64,000 bases of DNA from Pseudomonadota bacterium (GTDB taxonomy: Bacteria > Pseudomonadota > Gammaproteobacteria > Burkholderiales > Burkholderiaceae_F). Position 1 is the stretch's first letter. Every line of letters begins with the position of its first letter. Of this stretch, positions 13,937-22,111 are shown one piece after another. The notes under the pieces are model-generated. The model was given only the letters and a program-made list of their open reading frames with translations. It made no database searches and was not told the DNA's origin. The stretch is from contig JAKOQB010000029.1 in NCBI GenBank assembly GCA_029778535.1, positions 32,642 to 96,641 of the forward strand, given 5' to 3'. Position numbers and translations under genes: made by a program.

Positions 13937-14959
13937 CTACTTCCACAGATCGACCGGCTGGCCGCGCTCGCGCATCCGGTCGGCGCGCGCCTGGATGAAG
14001 CGCTGGAAGCTCGGCTGCTCGCGGTATGCGCCGCTCGCCACGTAGTCGAGTGCCGCGGCGAGATGAAACGGCCGCAGATACGCCTCGACGCGAAAAACTT
14101 CGGCGCCGCGGTCGTCGTAGAACACCAGCGCCGGCACGTACGGCAGGCCGAGCGAGCGCGCCCATGTGCGCGCGTCGGCGGCGCGGCCATCGGGGGTGGT
14201 GAGCGGCGTCGCGGCGGCTGCATCGAAGCGCGCCACCGTGAAGCGGCGCAGCAGCCGGTCGACCTCGGGCCGGTGCAGCCCGTCGCGGTGCAGTTCGTCG
14301 CAACTGGCGCAGCGGGTGCGCTCGAAGATGACCAGCAGCGGCTTGCCGCCGCGTTTGGCCGCCGTGGCCAGATCGTAGGGCGGCTTCAGGAAATACGGAT
14401 GCTCGTTCAGCGCGGCGCTGGCCTCGTCCTTGATCGCCGCCTGCAGGTACTCGGCGAACGGCTGTCTGGTTTCCATGCGCCCGGCCACATAGTCGAGCGC
14501 GGCTTCGAGCCGGTTGGCCGGGAAATAACCGTTCAGGCGCACGATGACGTTGGCCTTCTCATCGAACATCAAAAGCGTCGGCGTGAACTGCACGTTGAGC
14601 AGCCGGCCAAGCTCCTTCTCGCTCATGCGGCGGCCGTCGACCCAGGTGACCTCGCGGTCGCCCCACAGATTCAATGCCACGGGCAGGAACCGACGCCGCG
14701 CCTTGTCGGCGACGCGCGTCTCGGCGAAGGTGGTTTCCATCAGCAGCTTGCAGTACGGACAGCCGTCCTGGCCGAAGTAGACCAGCAGCCGCCTGCCTTG
14801 CCTGGCCGCGTCGGCGACGTCTTCGCGAAAGTCGAGAAAGGTCTCGGCGAACCACGGCGGGATGCGGATCGCGTGCGGGGAAGGCTGCTGCGCCACCGAG
14901 GCACCAATCGCCGCGGCCACGGCCAAAGCGAACAGGAAGCGCAGCGCGGAACCGGTCAT
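13937..14959 (-). CDS. Periplasmic double-thioredoxin-fold protein
   Basis: 340 residues with a signal peptide (LRFLFALAVAAAIGASVAQ). Two thioredoxin-like folds follow in tandem. The first has GQDGCPYCKLL (about 65) and LNVQFTPTLLMFDEKANVI with the cis-proline. The second has FERTRCASCDELH and LGLPYVPALVFYDDRGAEV. The CPYC and CASC pairs suggest two redox-active sites, as in SoxW/DsbD-gamma-like proteins that reduce or protect periplasmic thiols. The ATG at 14959 has the better spacing (9 bp) to the GGAGAG site; an ATG at 14965 is the alternative. It lies opposite to and between the CFA-type and FAD-oxidoreductase genes. Confidence 0.82.
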   Translation of the reverse strand: MTGSALRFLFALAVAAAIGASVAQQPSPHAIRIPPWFAETFLDFREDVADAARQGRRLLVYFGQDGCPYCKLLMETTFAETRVADKARRRFLPVALNLWGDREVTWVDGRRMSEKELGRLLNVQFTPTLLMFDEKANVIVRLNGYFPANRLEAALDYVAGRMETRQPFAEYLQAAIKDEASAALNEHPYFLKPPYDLATAAKRGGKPLLVIFERTRCASCDELHRDGLHRPEVDRLLRRFTVARFDAAAATPLTTPDGRAADARTWARSLGLPYVPALVFYDDRGAEVFRVEAYLRPFHLAAALDYVASGAYREQPSFQRFIQARADRMRERGQPVDLWK

Positions 14960-15112
14960 GGGCATTGACTCTCCGAGCAGAAACCATAGACGCGCGCGCG
15001 CCGGACGGCAAGCTTGCCGGATGTTGGCGGTATCCGGCCGATCCCGCCGCGCCGCGTTGCGCGCGCGGGCCGGGGTTATGCTGGTCCGTCGCAAGCAGCA
15101 GGGGCACGAAGC

Positions 15113-16459
15113 GTGGCAGCGGTGGACGAAGTGCAGGCAGCGCACGGACAGCGGGTGGCGCGGCTGCAGGCGCAGTTGGCGCAGGCCGCCGAGGTGCGGC
15201 TGGCCAAACGCACGTCGAATCTGTTCCGCGATCGCAGCGCTGCGCGCGCGCCACGGCTCGATGGGCGCGACTTCGACCACGTGCTCGCGGTGGACGCCGT
15301 TGCCGGCTGGGTCGACGCCGAAGGGATGGTGCCGTACGACGCGCTCGCGGACGCGTGCCTCGCGCACGGCGTGATGCCGGCGGTGGTGCCGGAGCTGAAA
15401 TCGATCACGCTCGGCGGCGCGCTGGCTGGCGTCGGCATCGAGGCGACGTCGTTCCGCTACGGACTGGTGCACGACACCGTGCTCGAGTTCGACGCGCTGA
15501 CCGGCGGCGGCGAGATCGTGCGCGCGCGGCCTGACGGAGAACATTCGGATCTGTATTTCGGCTTTCCCAACTCGTACGGCACGCTCGGCTACGCGCTGCG
15601 CGTGCGTGCTCGCACGATTCCGGTCCTGCCGTTTGTGGCGGTCGAACACCGGCGCTTGGCGCGCGCCGGCGATTTCTTCGCGCAACTCGCCGCCGCGTGC
15701 CAAGGCGGCGCCGATTTCGTCGACGCCGTCGTCTTCGGCGGTGAAGATCTCGTCCTGAACGCAGCGCGCTTCGTCGCGGACGCGCCGTACACGTCCGACT
15801 ACACGTACGAGAAGATCTACTACCGCTCGCTGCGCGAACGCGAGCTCGACTACCTGACCGCGCGCGACTACCTGTGGCGCTGGGACACCGACTGGTTCTG
15901 GTGCTCGAAGAACGTCGGCGCGCAGAACCCGCTGCTGCGGCGGCTGTACGGGCGCGCGCGGCTGAACTCGCGCACCTACCAGCGCATCATGCGCTGGAAC
16001 AGTCGCGTGGGCCTGACGCGGCGCTGCGAGCGCTTGTCGGGCTGGCACCGCGAGTCGATCATCCAGGACGTCGACATTCCGCTTGCGCGCGCGCCGGAGT
16101 TTCTAGACTTCTACCTGCGCGAGATCGGCCTGCTGCCGCTGTGGATCTGCCCGGTCGGCGCGACCGGCCATTGCGATCGCTTCGCGCTGTTTCCGCGCGC
16201 CAAGACGACGTACTTGAACTTCGGCTTCTGGGACGTCAAGCGCACGCGCGCGCCGCACCCGCCCGGCCACTTCAACCGTCTGATCGAACGCAAGGTGATC
16301 GAACTCGGCGGCATCAAGTCGCTGTACTCGGACAGCTATTTCACGCGCGCGGAGTTCGATGCCGCCTACGGCGGCGCCGCGTACCGCGCGCTGAAGGCCC
16401 GTTACGATCCGACGCAGCGCTTCGGTGACCTGTACGCCAAGTGCGTGCTCAGGCATTGA
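15113..16459 (+). CDS. FAD-binding oxidoreductase, DHCR24/sterol-reductase-like
   Basis: 448 residues from GTG 15113, preceded by AGGGGCACGAAGC. The N-terminal FAD-binding type-4 (VAO/PCMH) domain includes VLAVDAVAGWVDAEGMVPYDALADACLAHG and VPELKSITLGGALAGVGIEATSFRYG. The C-terminal part (SDYTYEKIYYRSLRER, DWFWCSKN, LPLWICPV) matches the Delta24-sterol reductase-like group found in bacteria. Family members reduce isolated double bonds; in actinobacteria TmsA/BfaA reduces a 10-methylene fatty acyl lipid made by a CFA-type methyltransferase. Such a methyltransferase is nearby (12670), which supports a lipid role. Direct evidence for the substrate is lacking. Confidence 0.82.
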   Translation: MAAVDEVQAAHGQRVARLQAQLAQAAEVRLAKRTSNLFRDRSAARAPRLDGRDFDHVLAVDAVAGWVDAEGMVPYDALADACLAHGVMPAVVPELKSITLGGALAGVGIEATSFRYGLVHDTVLEFDALTGGGEIVRARPDGEHSDLYFGFPNSYGTLGYALRVRARTIPVLPFVAVEHRRLARAGDFFAQLAAACQGGADFVDAVVFGGEDLVLNAARFVADAPYTSDYTYEKIYYRSLRERELDYLTARDYLWRWDTDWFWCSKNVGAQNPLLRRLYGRARLNSRTYQRIMRWNSRVGLTRRCERLSGWHRESIIQDVDIPLARAPEFLDFYLREIGLLPLWICPVGATGHCDRFALFPRAKTTYLNFGFWDVKRTRAPHPPGHFNRLIERKVIELGGIKSLYSDSYFTRAEFDAAYGGAAYRALKARYDPTQRFGDLYAKCVLRH

Positions 16460-16464
16460 ATCAG

Positions 16465-16495
16465 GCCGTCGCTCCGGCCTTCGCCGGGGCGACGG
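16465..16495. repeat. REP-type palindrome
   Basis: GCCGTCGC followed by TCCGGCCTTCGCCGGGGCGACGGC forms a hairpin of the same family as the palindromes at 4829 and 62753. It occupies the short gap between the FAD oxidoreductase and the small membrane protein gene. Confidence 0.75.
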
Positions 16496-16514
16496 CAAGA
16501 GAAGTCGGAAAGCG

Positions 16515-16865
16515 ATGAAGACGGTCGCGCTCGCCCTCGTCCCCGCCGGCGCGCTGCTGCTCCTCGCCGCGCACTTCTATCGCGCCGGACTGTGGCCGCT
16601 CGCGCTCGTCGCGCTGCTGCTGATCGTGCTGCTGCTCGTGCCGCGCGCGTGGGCCGCGCGCACGGCGCAGGTGGCGTTGCTCGCAGGCAGCCTCGAATGG
16701 CTGCGCACGCTGGCCGCGTTCGTCGGCGAACGCGTGGCGGCGGGGCAGCCGTACCTGCGCCTGCTGGCGATCCTGCTCGCGATGGCGCTTTTCACCGCCG
16801 GCGCCGCGCTGGTGTTTCGCGCGTATCCGATGCGCGTGCGCTACGGCCTCGGCGGCCGGTTCTGA
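16515..16865 (+). CDS. Small integral membrane protein, unknown
   Basis: 116 residues with about three hydrophobic helices: residues 3-21, 26-46 (LWPLALVALLLIVLLLVP) and 84-102 (LLAILLAMALFTAGAALVF). A short basic C-terminus ends YGLGGRF. No known domain is recognised. The gene is in the same direction as, and 55 bp after, the FAD oxidoreductase, and may belong to that lipid-modification group. GGAAAG at 16506-16511 is a plausible ribosome binding site. Confidence 0.65.
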   Translation: MKTVALALVPAGALLLLAAHFYRAGLWPLALVALLLIVLLLVPRAWAARTAQVALLAGSLEWLRTLAAFVGERVAAGQPYLRLLAILLAMALFTAGAALVFRAYPMRVRYGLGGRF

Positions 16866-16973
16866 ATCCAGGTTGAACCTCTCCGTAACGGCGGGTAACT
16901 CATAGTTACTCCAGCCGCCGCAACCGGGTGTCGCGGCGGCGTCCCGGAGGGCCGCAGTCAACTGGAGAGTCTC

Positions 16974-17222
16974 ATGCACGCCAAACCGACTTTGAGTCAG
17001 CCGCGCGGCCTGACGGTCAGTCTCGCCGCCGCATTCTCAGCCATCGTCGCGGTCGGTTCGCTGTCCGCGGTCGCCTGGCTGTTCCAGCGCGAGGGCATGC
17101 CCTTCGAGCAGCTCGTAGCCGCCGAGCGCGCCTGTGCCGCGCACGAGTACGCGTCGGCGCGCGAGAGCTGCGTCAACGACTGGCTGGAAGCCGCGCGGAC
17201 GCGCCGGCTCGCCCGCAAGTAG
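16974..17222 (+). CDS. Small single-pass membrane protein, unknown
   Basis: 82 residues with one membrane helix (about 14-36, VSLAAAFSAIVAVGSLSAVAWLF) and a soluble tail carrying two cysteines (ERACAAHEYASARESCVNDW) that would face the periplasm. CTGGAGAG upstream is a good ribosome binding site. The 108-bp leader contains a small inverted repeat GTAACT-CAT-AGTTAC at 16895-16909 and a TTGAAC at 16873 that may belong to its promoter. No family is recognised. Confidence 0.55.
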   Translation: MHAKPTLSQPRGLTVSLAAAFSAIVAVGSLSAVAWLFQREGMPFEQLVAAERACAAHEYASARESCVNDWLEAARTRRLARK

Positions 17223-17252
17223 TCGAGGCGCTGGTCGCGACAATCATCGCGG

Positions 17253-18596
17253 TCAGCGCGCGCCGAAGAGCCGCTCCATCTCGCGCCGCACCTTGTACGC
17301 CGGCAGGCTCTCGTCGATTTTCACGTCGGCCCACGTCAGCGACCGGCCCTTCTTCACGTCGCGCGCAAGCTTGACGTTGTGCGCGAGCCCCAGCGGCAGC
17401 GCGCCGATCGCGAGCGACTTGCTCGCCTGGAACAGCTTGCCCCACACGGTGTAGCCGCCTTCGCCGTCGAGCAGTTCGCCTGCCTTCAAATCGCGCTTGG
17501 CGGTGGCCACTACGTCGGCGTTGAAGCCGGTCGCGACACCGGTCGGCTCGCGCCGCAGCCCGACCGAAGCGACCGAGATCCCAAGCTCAAGCCCGATCAG
17601 GTGCCAGCGCTTGTACAGGCACGCGTAGCGGCCGGTCGGGTCGGTGCGCACCATGTATTCCTTGAAGCAGTTGCGGATGTACTCGGTTTCGCCCTCGAAC
17701 ACGACGAAGACACCCATGCGGATGTCGTACGGGATCGCGCGGCCGTCCTTGTCCAGCGACGAGATCACCTCGACCTGACCCTTCTGATGCAGCACGCCGC
17801 CTTCGGCGATCGGGCGGCAGACGAACGGAATGTCGTCGACCGATGCAGACGGATACGTCAGCCCGTCGGGCGGTGCGGCGAGCCCGGTCGCGTTGCACAC
17901 CGCCGTGCATTCGATCGACGGCTTGGAACCGTCGAGGAACGAGTTGAACATCTTCGGGTTCAGGCCGCCGATCTTGGCCTGCTCGGGCGTCAGTCCGTAA
18001 TTGCCCCACACCGTGTCCGGCGTGGAGTCGGAAAAGTGCGGCAGCCATTTGTGGCCGCGCCCCGCGGCGACGACCGGGAATCCGGCCGCACGCGCCCAGT
18101 CGACGAGATCGCAGATCAGCGCCGGCTGGTCGCCGTAGGCGAGGCTGTAGACGACGCCGGCTTCCTGCGCCTTGCGCGCCAGCAGCGGGCCGCAGAACGC
18201 ATCGGCCTCCACCGTCACGTTGACCACGTGCTTTCCGTGCGCGAATGCGCCCAGGCAGTGCTCGACCGCGGCCGGCGGGTGCCCGGTGCACTCCACGATG
18301 ATGTCGAGCGCCGGATGCGCGACGAGCGCCTGCCAGTCCTCGGTCAGATGCGTGTTGCCGCGCGCGAGCGCATCGTCGAGCGAGGCCGCACCGAATCGTT
18401 CCGGCTTCCAGCCGACGCGTTCGAGGCTCGCGCGCGCGCCGGCCGGCGACAGGTCCGCGATGCCGGCCAGGTGCACGCCCGGCGTACGCGGCACCTGCGC
18501 CAGGTACATCGCACCGAACTTGCCGGCGCCGATCAGCCCGACGCGCAGCGGCTTGCCTTCCGCCGCGCGTTTCTTCAGCATCTGGTGCAGATTCAT
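17253..18596 (-). CDS. NAD(P)-dependent dehydrogenase with C-terminal SAF domain
   Basis: 447 residues. An N-terminal Rossmann domain (LRVGLIGAGKFGAMYLAQV, about 18-36) is followed by a homoserine-dehydrogenase-like dinucleotide fold with DIIVECTGHPPAAVEH, and a C-terminal SAF domain (TAKRDLKAGELLDGEGGYTVWG, about 365-440). This fusion is often mislabelled FlgA-like because of SAF, but it has nothing to do with flagella. Homologues usually sit in sugar-acid or polyol catabolic clusters. It is divergent from the hydratase-like gene with 41 bp between the start codons. The substrate is unknown. Confidence 0.8.
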   Translation of the reverse strand: MNLHQMLKKRAAEGKPLRVGLIGAGKFGAMYLAQVPRTPGVHLAGIADLSPAGARASLERVGWKPERFGAASLDDALARGNTHLTEDWQALVAHPALDIIVECTGHPPAAVEHCLGAFAHGKHVVNVTVEADAFCGPLLARKAQEAGVVYSLAYGDQPALICDLVDWARAAGFPVVAAGRGHKWLPHFSDSTPDTVWGNYGLTPEQAKIGGLNPKMFNSFLDGSKPSIECTAVCNATGLAAPPDGLTYPSASVDDIPFVCRPIAEGGVLHQKGQVEVISSLDKDGRAIPYDIRMGVFVVFEGETEYIRNCFKEYMVRTDPTGRYACLYKRWHLIGLELGISVASVGLRREPTGVATGFNADVVATAKRDLKAGELLDGEGGYTVWGKLFQASKSLAIGALPLGLAHNVKLARDVKKGRSLTWADVKIDESLPAYKVRREMERLFGAR

Positions 18597-18637
18597 GGGC
18601 GACTTCCTTTCCGATTCCGGCATTCTGCGACAAATCC

Positions 18638-19447
18638 ATGGACCTCGAACTGATCGCACGTGAGATGCAGGCGGCACAGGACGGCGCTCAGTTGATCGCG
18701 CCTTTCACGAACCGCATCGCCGGCTTCGACAACGCCGCCGCGTACGAAGTCTCGCGCCGGCTCCACGCGTCGCGCGTGCGCGCGGGATTCAAGCCGGTCG
18801 GGCGCAAGATCGGCTTCACCAACTTCAACATCTGGCCCGAGTACGGCGTGTACGCGCCGATCTGGGGCAACATGTACGAGTCGACGGTCGCCTACGCGGT
18901 TGGCCAGCGCGCGACCGTGCGCATCGGGCACCTGGCGCAGCCTCGAATAGAACCGGAGATCGCGTTCCGCCTCAAGGCCGCGCCGCCGACGACCGAGGAT
19001 CCGGGCGCGATCCTCGCGTGCGTCGACTGGATCGCGCACGGCTTCGAGATCGTGCAGTCAAACTTCCCCGACTGGAAGTTCGCCGCCGCCGACACGATCG
19101 CGCAGAATGGCCTGCACGGAAGCTACTTGATCGGCACGCCGAAACGCGTCGAAGAACTCGGCCCCGATCTCGTCGCGAAGCTGAAGAATTTCACGATCAC
19201 GCTGTCGTGCGACGGCGAACTGCGCGACCGCGGGGGCGGCGCCAACGTGCTCGGCAGCCCGCTGGCGGCAATCGCGCACCTGCTGAAGGTGCTCTCGGGC
19301 CAACCGCAGATGCCGCCGCTTGCGGCGGGCGAGATCGTCACCACCGGCACGCTGACGCGCGCGCTGCCGATACGGCCCGGCGAGGCGTGGAGCACCGCGC
19401 TCGAAGGGATCGACCTGCCGGCGCTGACTGCGACGTTCGCCGCGTGA
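18638..19447 (+). CDS. 2-keto-4-pentenoate hydratase/MhpD-family enzyme
   Basis: 269 residues. Family phrases include GRKIGFTN, RIEPEIAFRL, CVDWIAHGFEIVQSNFPDWKF and AADTIAQNGLHGSYLIG. The acidic cluster EPEIAF/ GFEIV supplies the metal ligands typical of the fumarylacetoacetate hydrolase/hydratase superfamily. MhpD-type enzymes hydrate 2-keto-4-pentenoates; relatives act as 4-oxalocrotonate decarboxylases. Here the neighbours are sugar-type enzymes, so it may hydrate or decarboxylate a keto-sugar acid. Ends 32 bp before the converging LysR gene. Confidence 0.8.
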   Translation: MDLELIAREMQAAQDGAQLIAPFTNRIAGFDNAAAYEVSRRLHASRVRAGFKPVGRKIGFTNFNIWPEYGVYAPIWGNMYESTVAYAVGQRATVRIGHLAQPRIEPEIAFRLKAAPPTTEDPGAILACVDWIAHGFEIVQSNFPDWKFAAADTIAQNGLHGSYLIGTPKRVEELGPDLVAKLKNFTITLSCDGELRDRGGGANVLGSPLAAIAHLLKVLSGQPQMPPLAAGEIVTTGTLTRALPIRPGEAWSTALEGIDLPALTATFAA

Positions 19448-19479
19448 GAGGCGGCCGGCACCGCGGGTCCGTCGAAGCG

Positions 19480-20397
19480 TCACTTGCCGCGGTTCTTGCC
19501 CCGCGCGTTTGACGCCGTGCGCGACGCCTCCCGGCGCAGCCAGGTCACGAAGCGCGCGACCTTGCTCCATTTGCCGTGCGGTTCCGGAAAGACGATGTGG
19601 TGGGCGTGCACGCGGATGCCCTTGCGGTCGGGGAACACCGGCACCAGTGCGCCGCTCTTCAGGTGCACTTCGGCGAGCCGGTTGCTCTCGAGCGCCACGC
19701 CGAGTCCCTGCACCGCGGCTTCGATCACCATGTAAGCGCGGTCGAAGCGCAGCGCGTACGTGGCCGGGCTCACGGGCACGCCGTGCGCGGCGAACCAGCG
19801 CGGCCACTGGACGATATTGACGTCGGAGAAGATCAACGGCTGCCCGAGCAGGTGCTCGGGACTGCGGATCACCGCGTGTTGCAGCAGCGCGGGGCTGGCG
19901 AGGGGGAGCATCTCCTCTTCGAAGATCGTCTCGACGTGCAGGTCGCCCCAGCGGACGGGGCCGTAACGGATGTCGAGATCGACTTCGCCACGCGAGAAAT
20001 CGGAATGCGTGTGCGAGGCTGAAAGCTGAATGCGCAGGTCCGGGTGCTCCTTCAGGAACGCGGGCAGCCGCGGCATCAGCCACAGGCTGGCGAAGCTGGG
20101 CGAAGCGTGCAATCGCAGCACCTCAACGCCCTCGGTGGTGCGCGCATTAAGCGCGGCGCTCGCGATCAGCGCCAGCGCGCCGGTCAGGTCGTTGCGGAAC
20201 CGCTCCCCGACGGGAGTCAGCACGAGCCCGCGCGACGTGCGGTCGAACAGCCGCCGTCCGACGAAGCCTTCGAGATTCGCGATCTGATGGCTGACCGCCG
20301 ACGCCGTGACATTCATCTCGTCGGCGGCCTTGTTGACGCTGCCGCTGCGCGCGACCACCTCGAACGCGATGATTCCCTTCAATGGGGGCAGATGCAT
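19480..20397 (-). CDS. LysR-family regulator (GcvA-like) of the catabolic cluster
   Basis: 305 residues from ATG 20397; a TTG at 20406 is an alternative. The helix-turn-helix reads NKAADEMNVTASAVSHQIANLEGFVGRRLFDRTSRG and the effector domain starts LRLHASPSFASLWLMPRLPAFLKEHPDLRIQL, both typical of the GcvA subgroup. It is divergent from the SDR-transketolase-TRAP genes, sharing a 106-bp intergenic region, the usual position for a LysR activator of the neighbouring operon. The basic C-terminus (ASNARGKNRGK) is probably disordered. Confidence 0.9.
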   Translation of the reverse strand: MHLPPLKGIIAFEVVARSGSVNKAADEMNVTASAVSHQIANLEGFVGRRLFDRTSRGLVLTPVGERFRNDLTGALALIASAALNARTTEGVEVLRLHASPSFASLWLMPRLPAFLKEHPDLRIQLSASHTHSDFSRGEVDLDIRYGPVRWGDLHVETIFEEEMLPLASPALLQHAVIRSPEHLLGQPLIFSDVNIVQWPRWFAAHGVPVSPATYALRFDRAYMVIEAAVQGLGVALESNRLAEVHLKSGALVPVFPDRKGIRVHAHHIVFPEPHGKWSKVARFVTWLRREASRTASNARGKNRGK

Positions 20398-20503
20398 CGG
20401 GGTCAAAAAAAATTCAACACGTCCTGAGCGCGGCTAGCTTGCTGCCATTCGGGGCTGAACGCAACATGCCGCCCACGTTCAATCCGATCGATCGGGAGAG
20501 GCA
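20398..20503. promoter_or_regulatory. Divergent promoter region, lysR / SDR-transketolase operon
   Basis: This 106-bp gap must carry the promoters of both the LysR gene and the rightward catabolic operon. It starts with an AT-rich tract (TCAAAAAAAATTCAAC) that stands out in this high-GC sequence. GGGAGAGG at 20493-20500 is the ribosome binding site for the SDR. No unambiguous LysR box (T-N11-A dyad) could be fixed by eye. Confidence 0.5.
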
Positions 20504-21253
20504 ATGCTGCTGAAGGACAAGGTTGCAATCATCACGGGCGCGGCGTCGGCGCGCGGGATCGGCAAGGCGACGGCGCGGCTGTTCGCCGAGCACGGCGCCA
20601 AGGTGGCGATCCTGGATCTGAATGCCGACGCGGCGGAACAAGCGGCGCGCGACATCGGCCCCGGGCACATCGGTCTGGCCTGCAACGTCACCATCAAGGC
20701 CGACTGCGAGCGCGCCGCGAAAGAGGTGATCGCGAAGCTCGGGCGGATCGACATCCTCGTCAACAACGCCGGCATCACGCAGCCGCTGAAGCTGATGGAC
20801 ATCCAGCCGGAAAACTACGAGGCGGTGACTGACGTGTCGCTGCGCGGGACGCTGTACATGAGCCAGGCCGTGATTCCCCACATGCGCTCGCGCAAGTCCG
20901 GGTCGATCGTCAACATGTCGTCGGTCTCCGCGCAGCGCGGCGGCGGCATCTTCGGCGGGCCGCACTACTCGGCGGCCAAGGCGGGCGTGCTCGGGCTCGG
21001 CAAGGCGATGGCGCGTGAACTCGGTCCCGACAACGTGCGCGTGAACTCGGTCACGCCGGGCCTGATCCAGACCGACATCACCGGCGGCAAGCTCACCGCA
21101 GAACTGAAGGCGGAGATCCTGAAGGGCATTCCGCTCAATCGCCTCGGCGATGCGATCGACGTCGCCAACGGGTGCCTGTTCCTCGCCAGCGATCTGTCGA
21201 GCTACCTGACCGGCGTCACGCTCGACGTGAACGGCGGGATGCTGATTCATTGA
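20504..21253 (+). CDS. Short-chain dehydrogenase/reductase (SDR)
   Basis: 249 residues, classical SDR. Cofactor motif ITGAASARGIGKAT (a two-residue longer loop than TGxxxGIG), NNAG at about 88, catalytic Ser in VNMSSVSAQ, and HYSAAKAG with catalytic Tyr and Lys. The C-terminus ends LTGVTLDVNGGMLIH. An Asp (LDLNADA) after the second beta strand suggests NAD(H) preference. It is the first gene of the operon and would oxidise a hydroxyl of the imported sugar or polyol before the transketolase step; this role is inferred. Confidence 0.9.
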   Translation: MLLKDKVAIITGAASARGIGKATARLFAEHGAKVAILDLNADAAEQAARDIGPGHIGLACNVTIKADCERAAKEVIAKLGRIDILVNNAGITQPLKLMDIQPENYEAVTDVSLRGTLYMSQAVIPHMRSRKSGSIVNMSSVSAQRGGGIFGGPHYSAAKAGVLGLGKAMARELGPDNVRVNSVTPGLIQTDITGGKLTAELKAEILKGIPLNRLGDAIDVANGCLFLASDLSSYLTGVTLDVNGGMLIH

Positions 21254-21269
21254 CTCTCAGGGAACCCAG

Positions 21270-22109
21270 ATGAGCGACGAGATTTCGATACTCGCCGATC
21301 GCGCTTACCGGATCCGCCGCTTCGCGCTGCGGATGGGCGAAGTGCAAGGGCAGGGCTATATCGGACAGGCGTTGGGCATGGCCGACATCCTGGCCGTCGC
21401 CTATGGCCACGCGCTGAACTTTCGTCCCGACGATCCCAAGTGGGAAGGGCGCGACCGCTTCCTGCTTTCGCACGGGCATTACGCGATCGCTTTCTACGCC
21501 GCGCTGATCGAGGCCGGCATCCTCCCCGAGGCGGAGCTGGAAACCTACGGCGGCGACGACAGCCGCCTGCCGATGTCCGGCATGGCGACCTACACGCCGG
21601 GCATGGAGATGTCGGGCGGATCGCTTGGCCAGGGCCTGCCGATCGCGGTGGGCATGGCGCTCGCGCTGCGCCAGAAGGGCAATCCGGCCTTCGTCTACAA
21701 CTGCATGTCCGACGGCGAGCTGGACGAAGGCTCGACATGGGAAGCGGCGCTGTCGGCCAGCCACTTCCAGCTCGCGAATCTGATCACGCTGGTCGACGTC
21801 AACAACCAGCAGGCCGACGGCAACTCGACCAAGGTGCTGGGCTTCGAGCCGCTGGTCGACAAGTGGGCTTCCTTCGGCTGGCACGTGCAGCGCATCGACG
21901 GCAACGACCTTCCGGCGGTGCTGGCCGCGTTCGACAAGGCGCGCAATCTTCCGCAGCCGCGGCCGCGCGTGATCCTGTTCGACACGAAGATGGGGCGCGG
22001 CGTGCCGTTCCTCGAGCAACGCGAGAAGAACCACTTCATGAACGTGGCTGCGGAGGAGTGGCAGCACGCGATCGAACTGCTGGACGCCGCGCACGCGGCA
22101 AGGGGTTGA
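21270..22109 (+). CDS. Transketolase, N-terminal (thiamine diphosphate) subunit
   Basis: 279 residues, corresponding to the first third of transketolase. Visible motifs: FLLSHGHYAIAFYAAL, SGGSLGQGLPIAVGMALA, and the ThDP-Mg motif around NCMSDGELDEGSTWEAALSASHFQLANLITLVDVNNQQADG. The next gene supplies the pyrimidine-binding and C-terminal parts, 2 bp downstream. Separate A and B subunits are a normal arrangement in several catabolic transketolases (for example the AptAB and SqwGH enzymes of apiose and sulfoquinovose degradation) and are not a sign of breakage. The exact donor and acceptor are unknown. Confidence 0.9.
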   Translation: MSDEISILADRAYRIRRFALRMGEVQGQGYIGQALGMADILAVAYGHALNFRPDDPKWEGRDRFLLSHGHYAIAFYAALIEAGILPEAELETYGGDDSRLPMSGMATYTPGMEMSGGSLGQGLPIAVGMALALRQKGNPAFVYNCMSDGELDEGSTWEAALSASHFQLANLITLVDVNNQQADGNSTKVLGFEPLVDKWASFGWHVQRIDGNDLPAVLAAFDKARNLPQPRPRVILFDTKMGRGVPFLEQREKNHFMNVAAEEWQHAIELLDAAHAARG

Positions 22110-22111
22110 CG

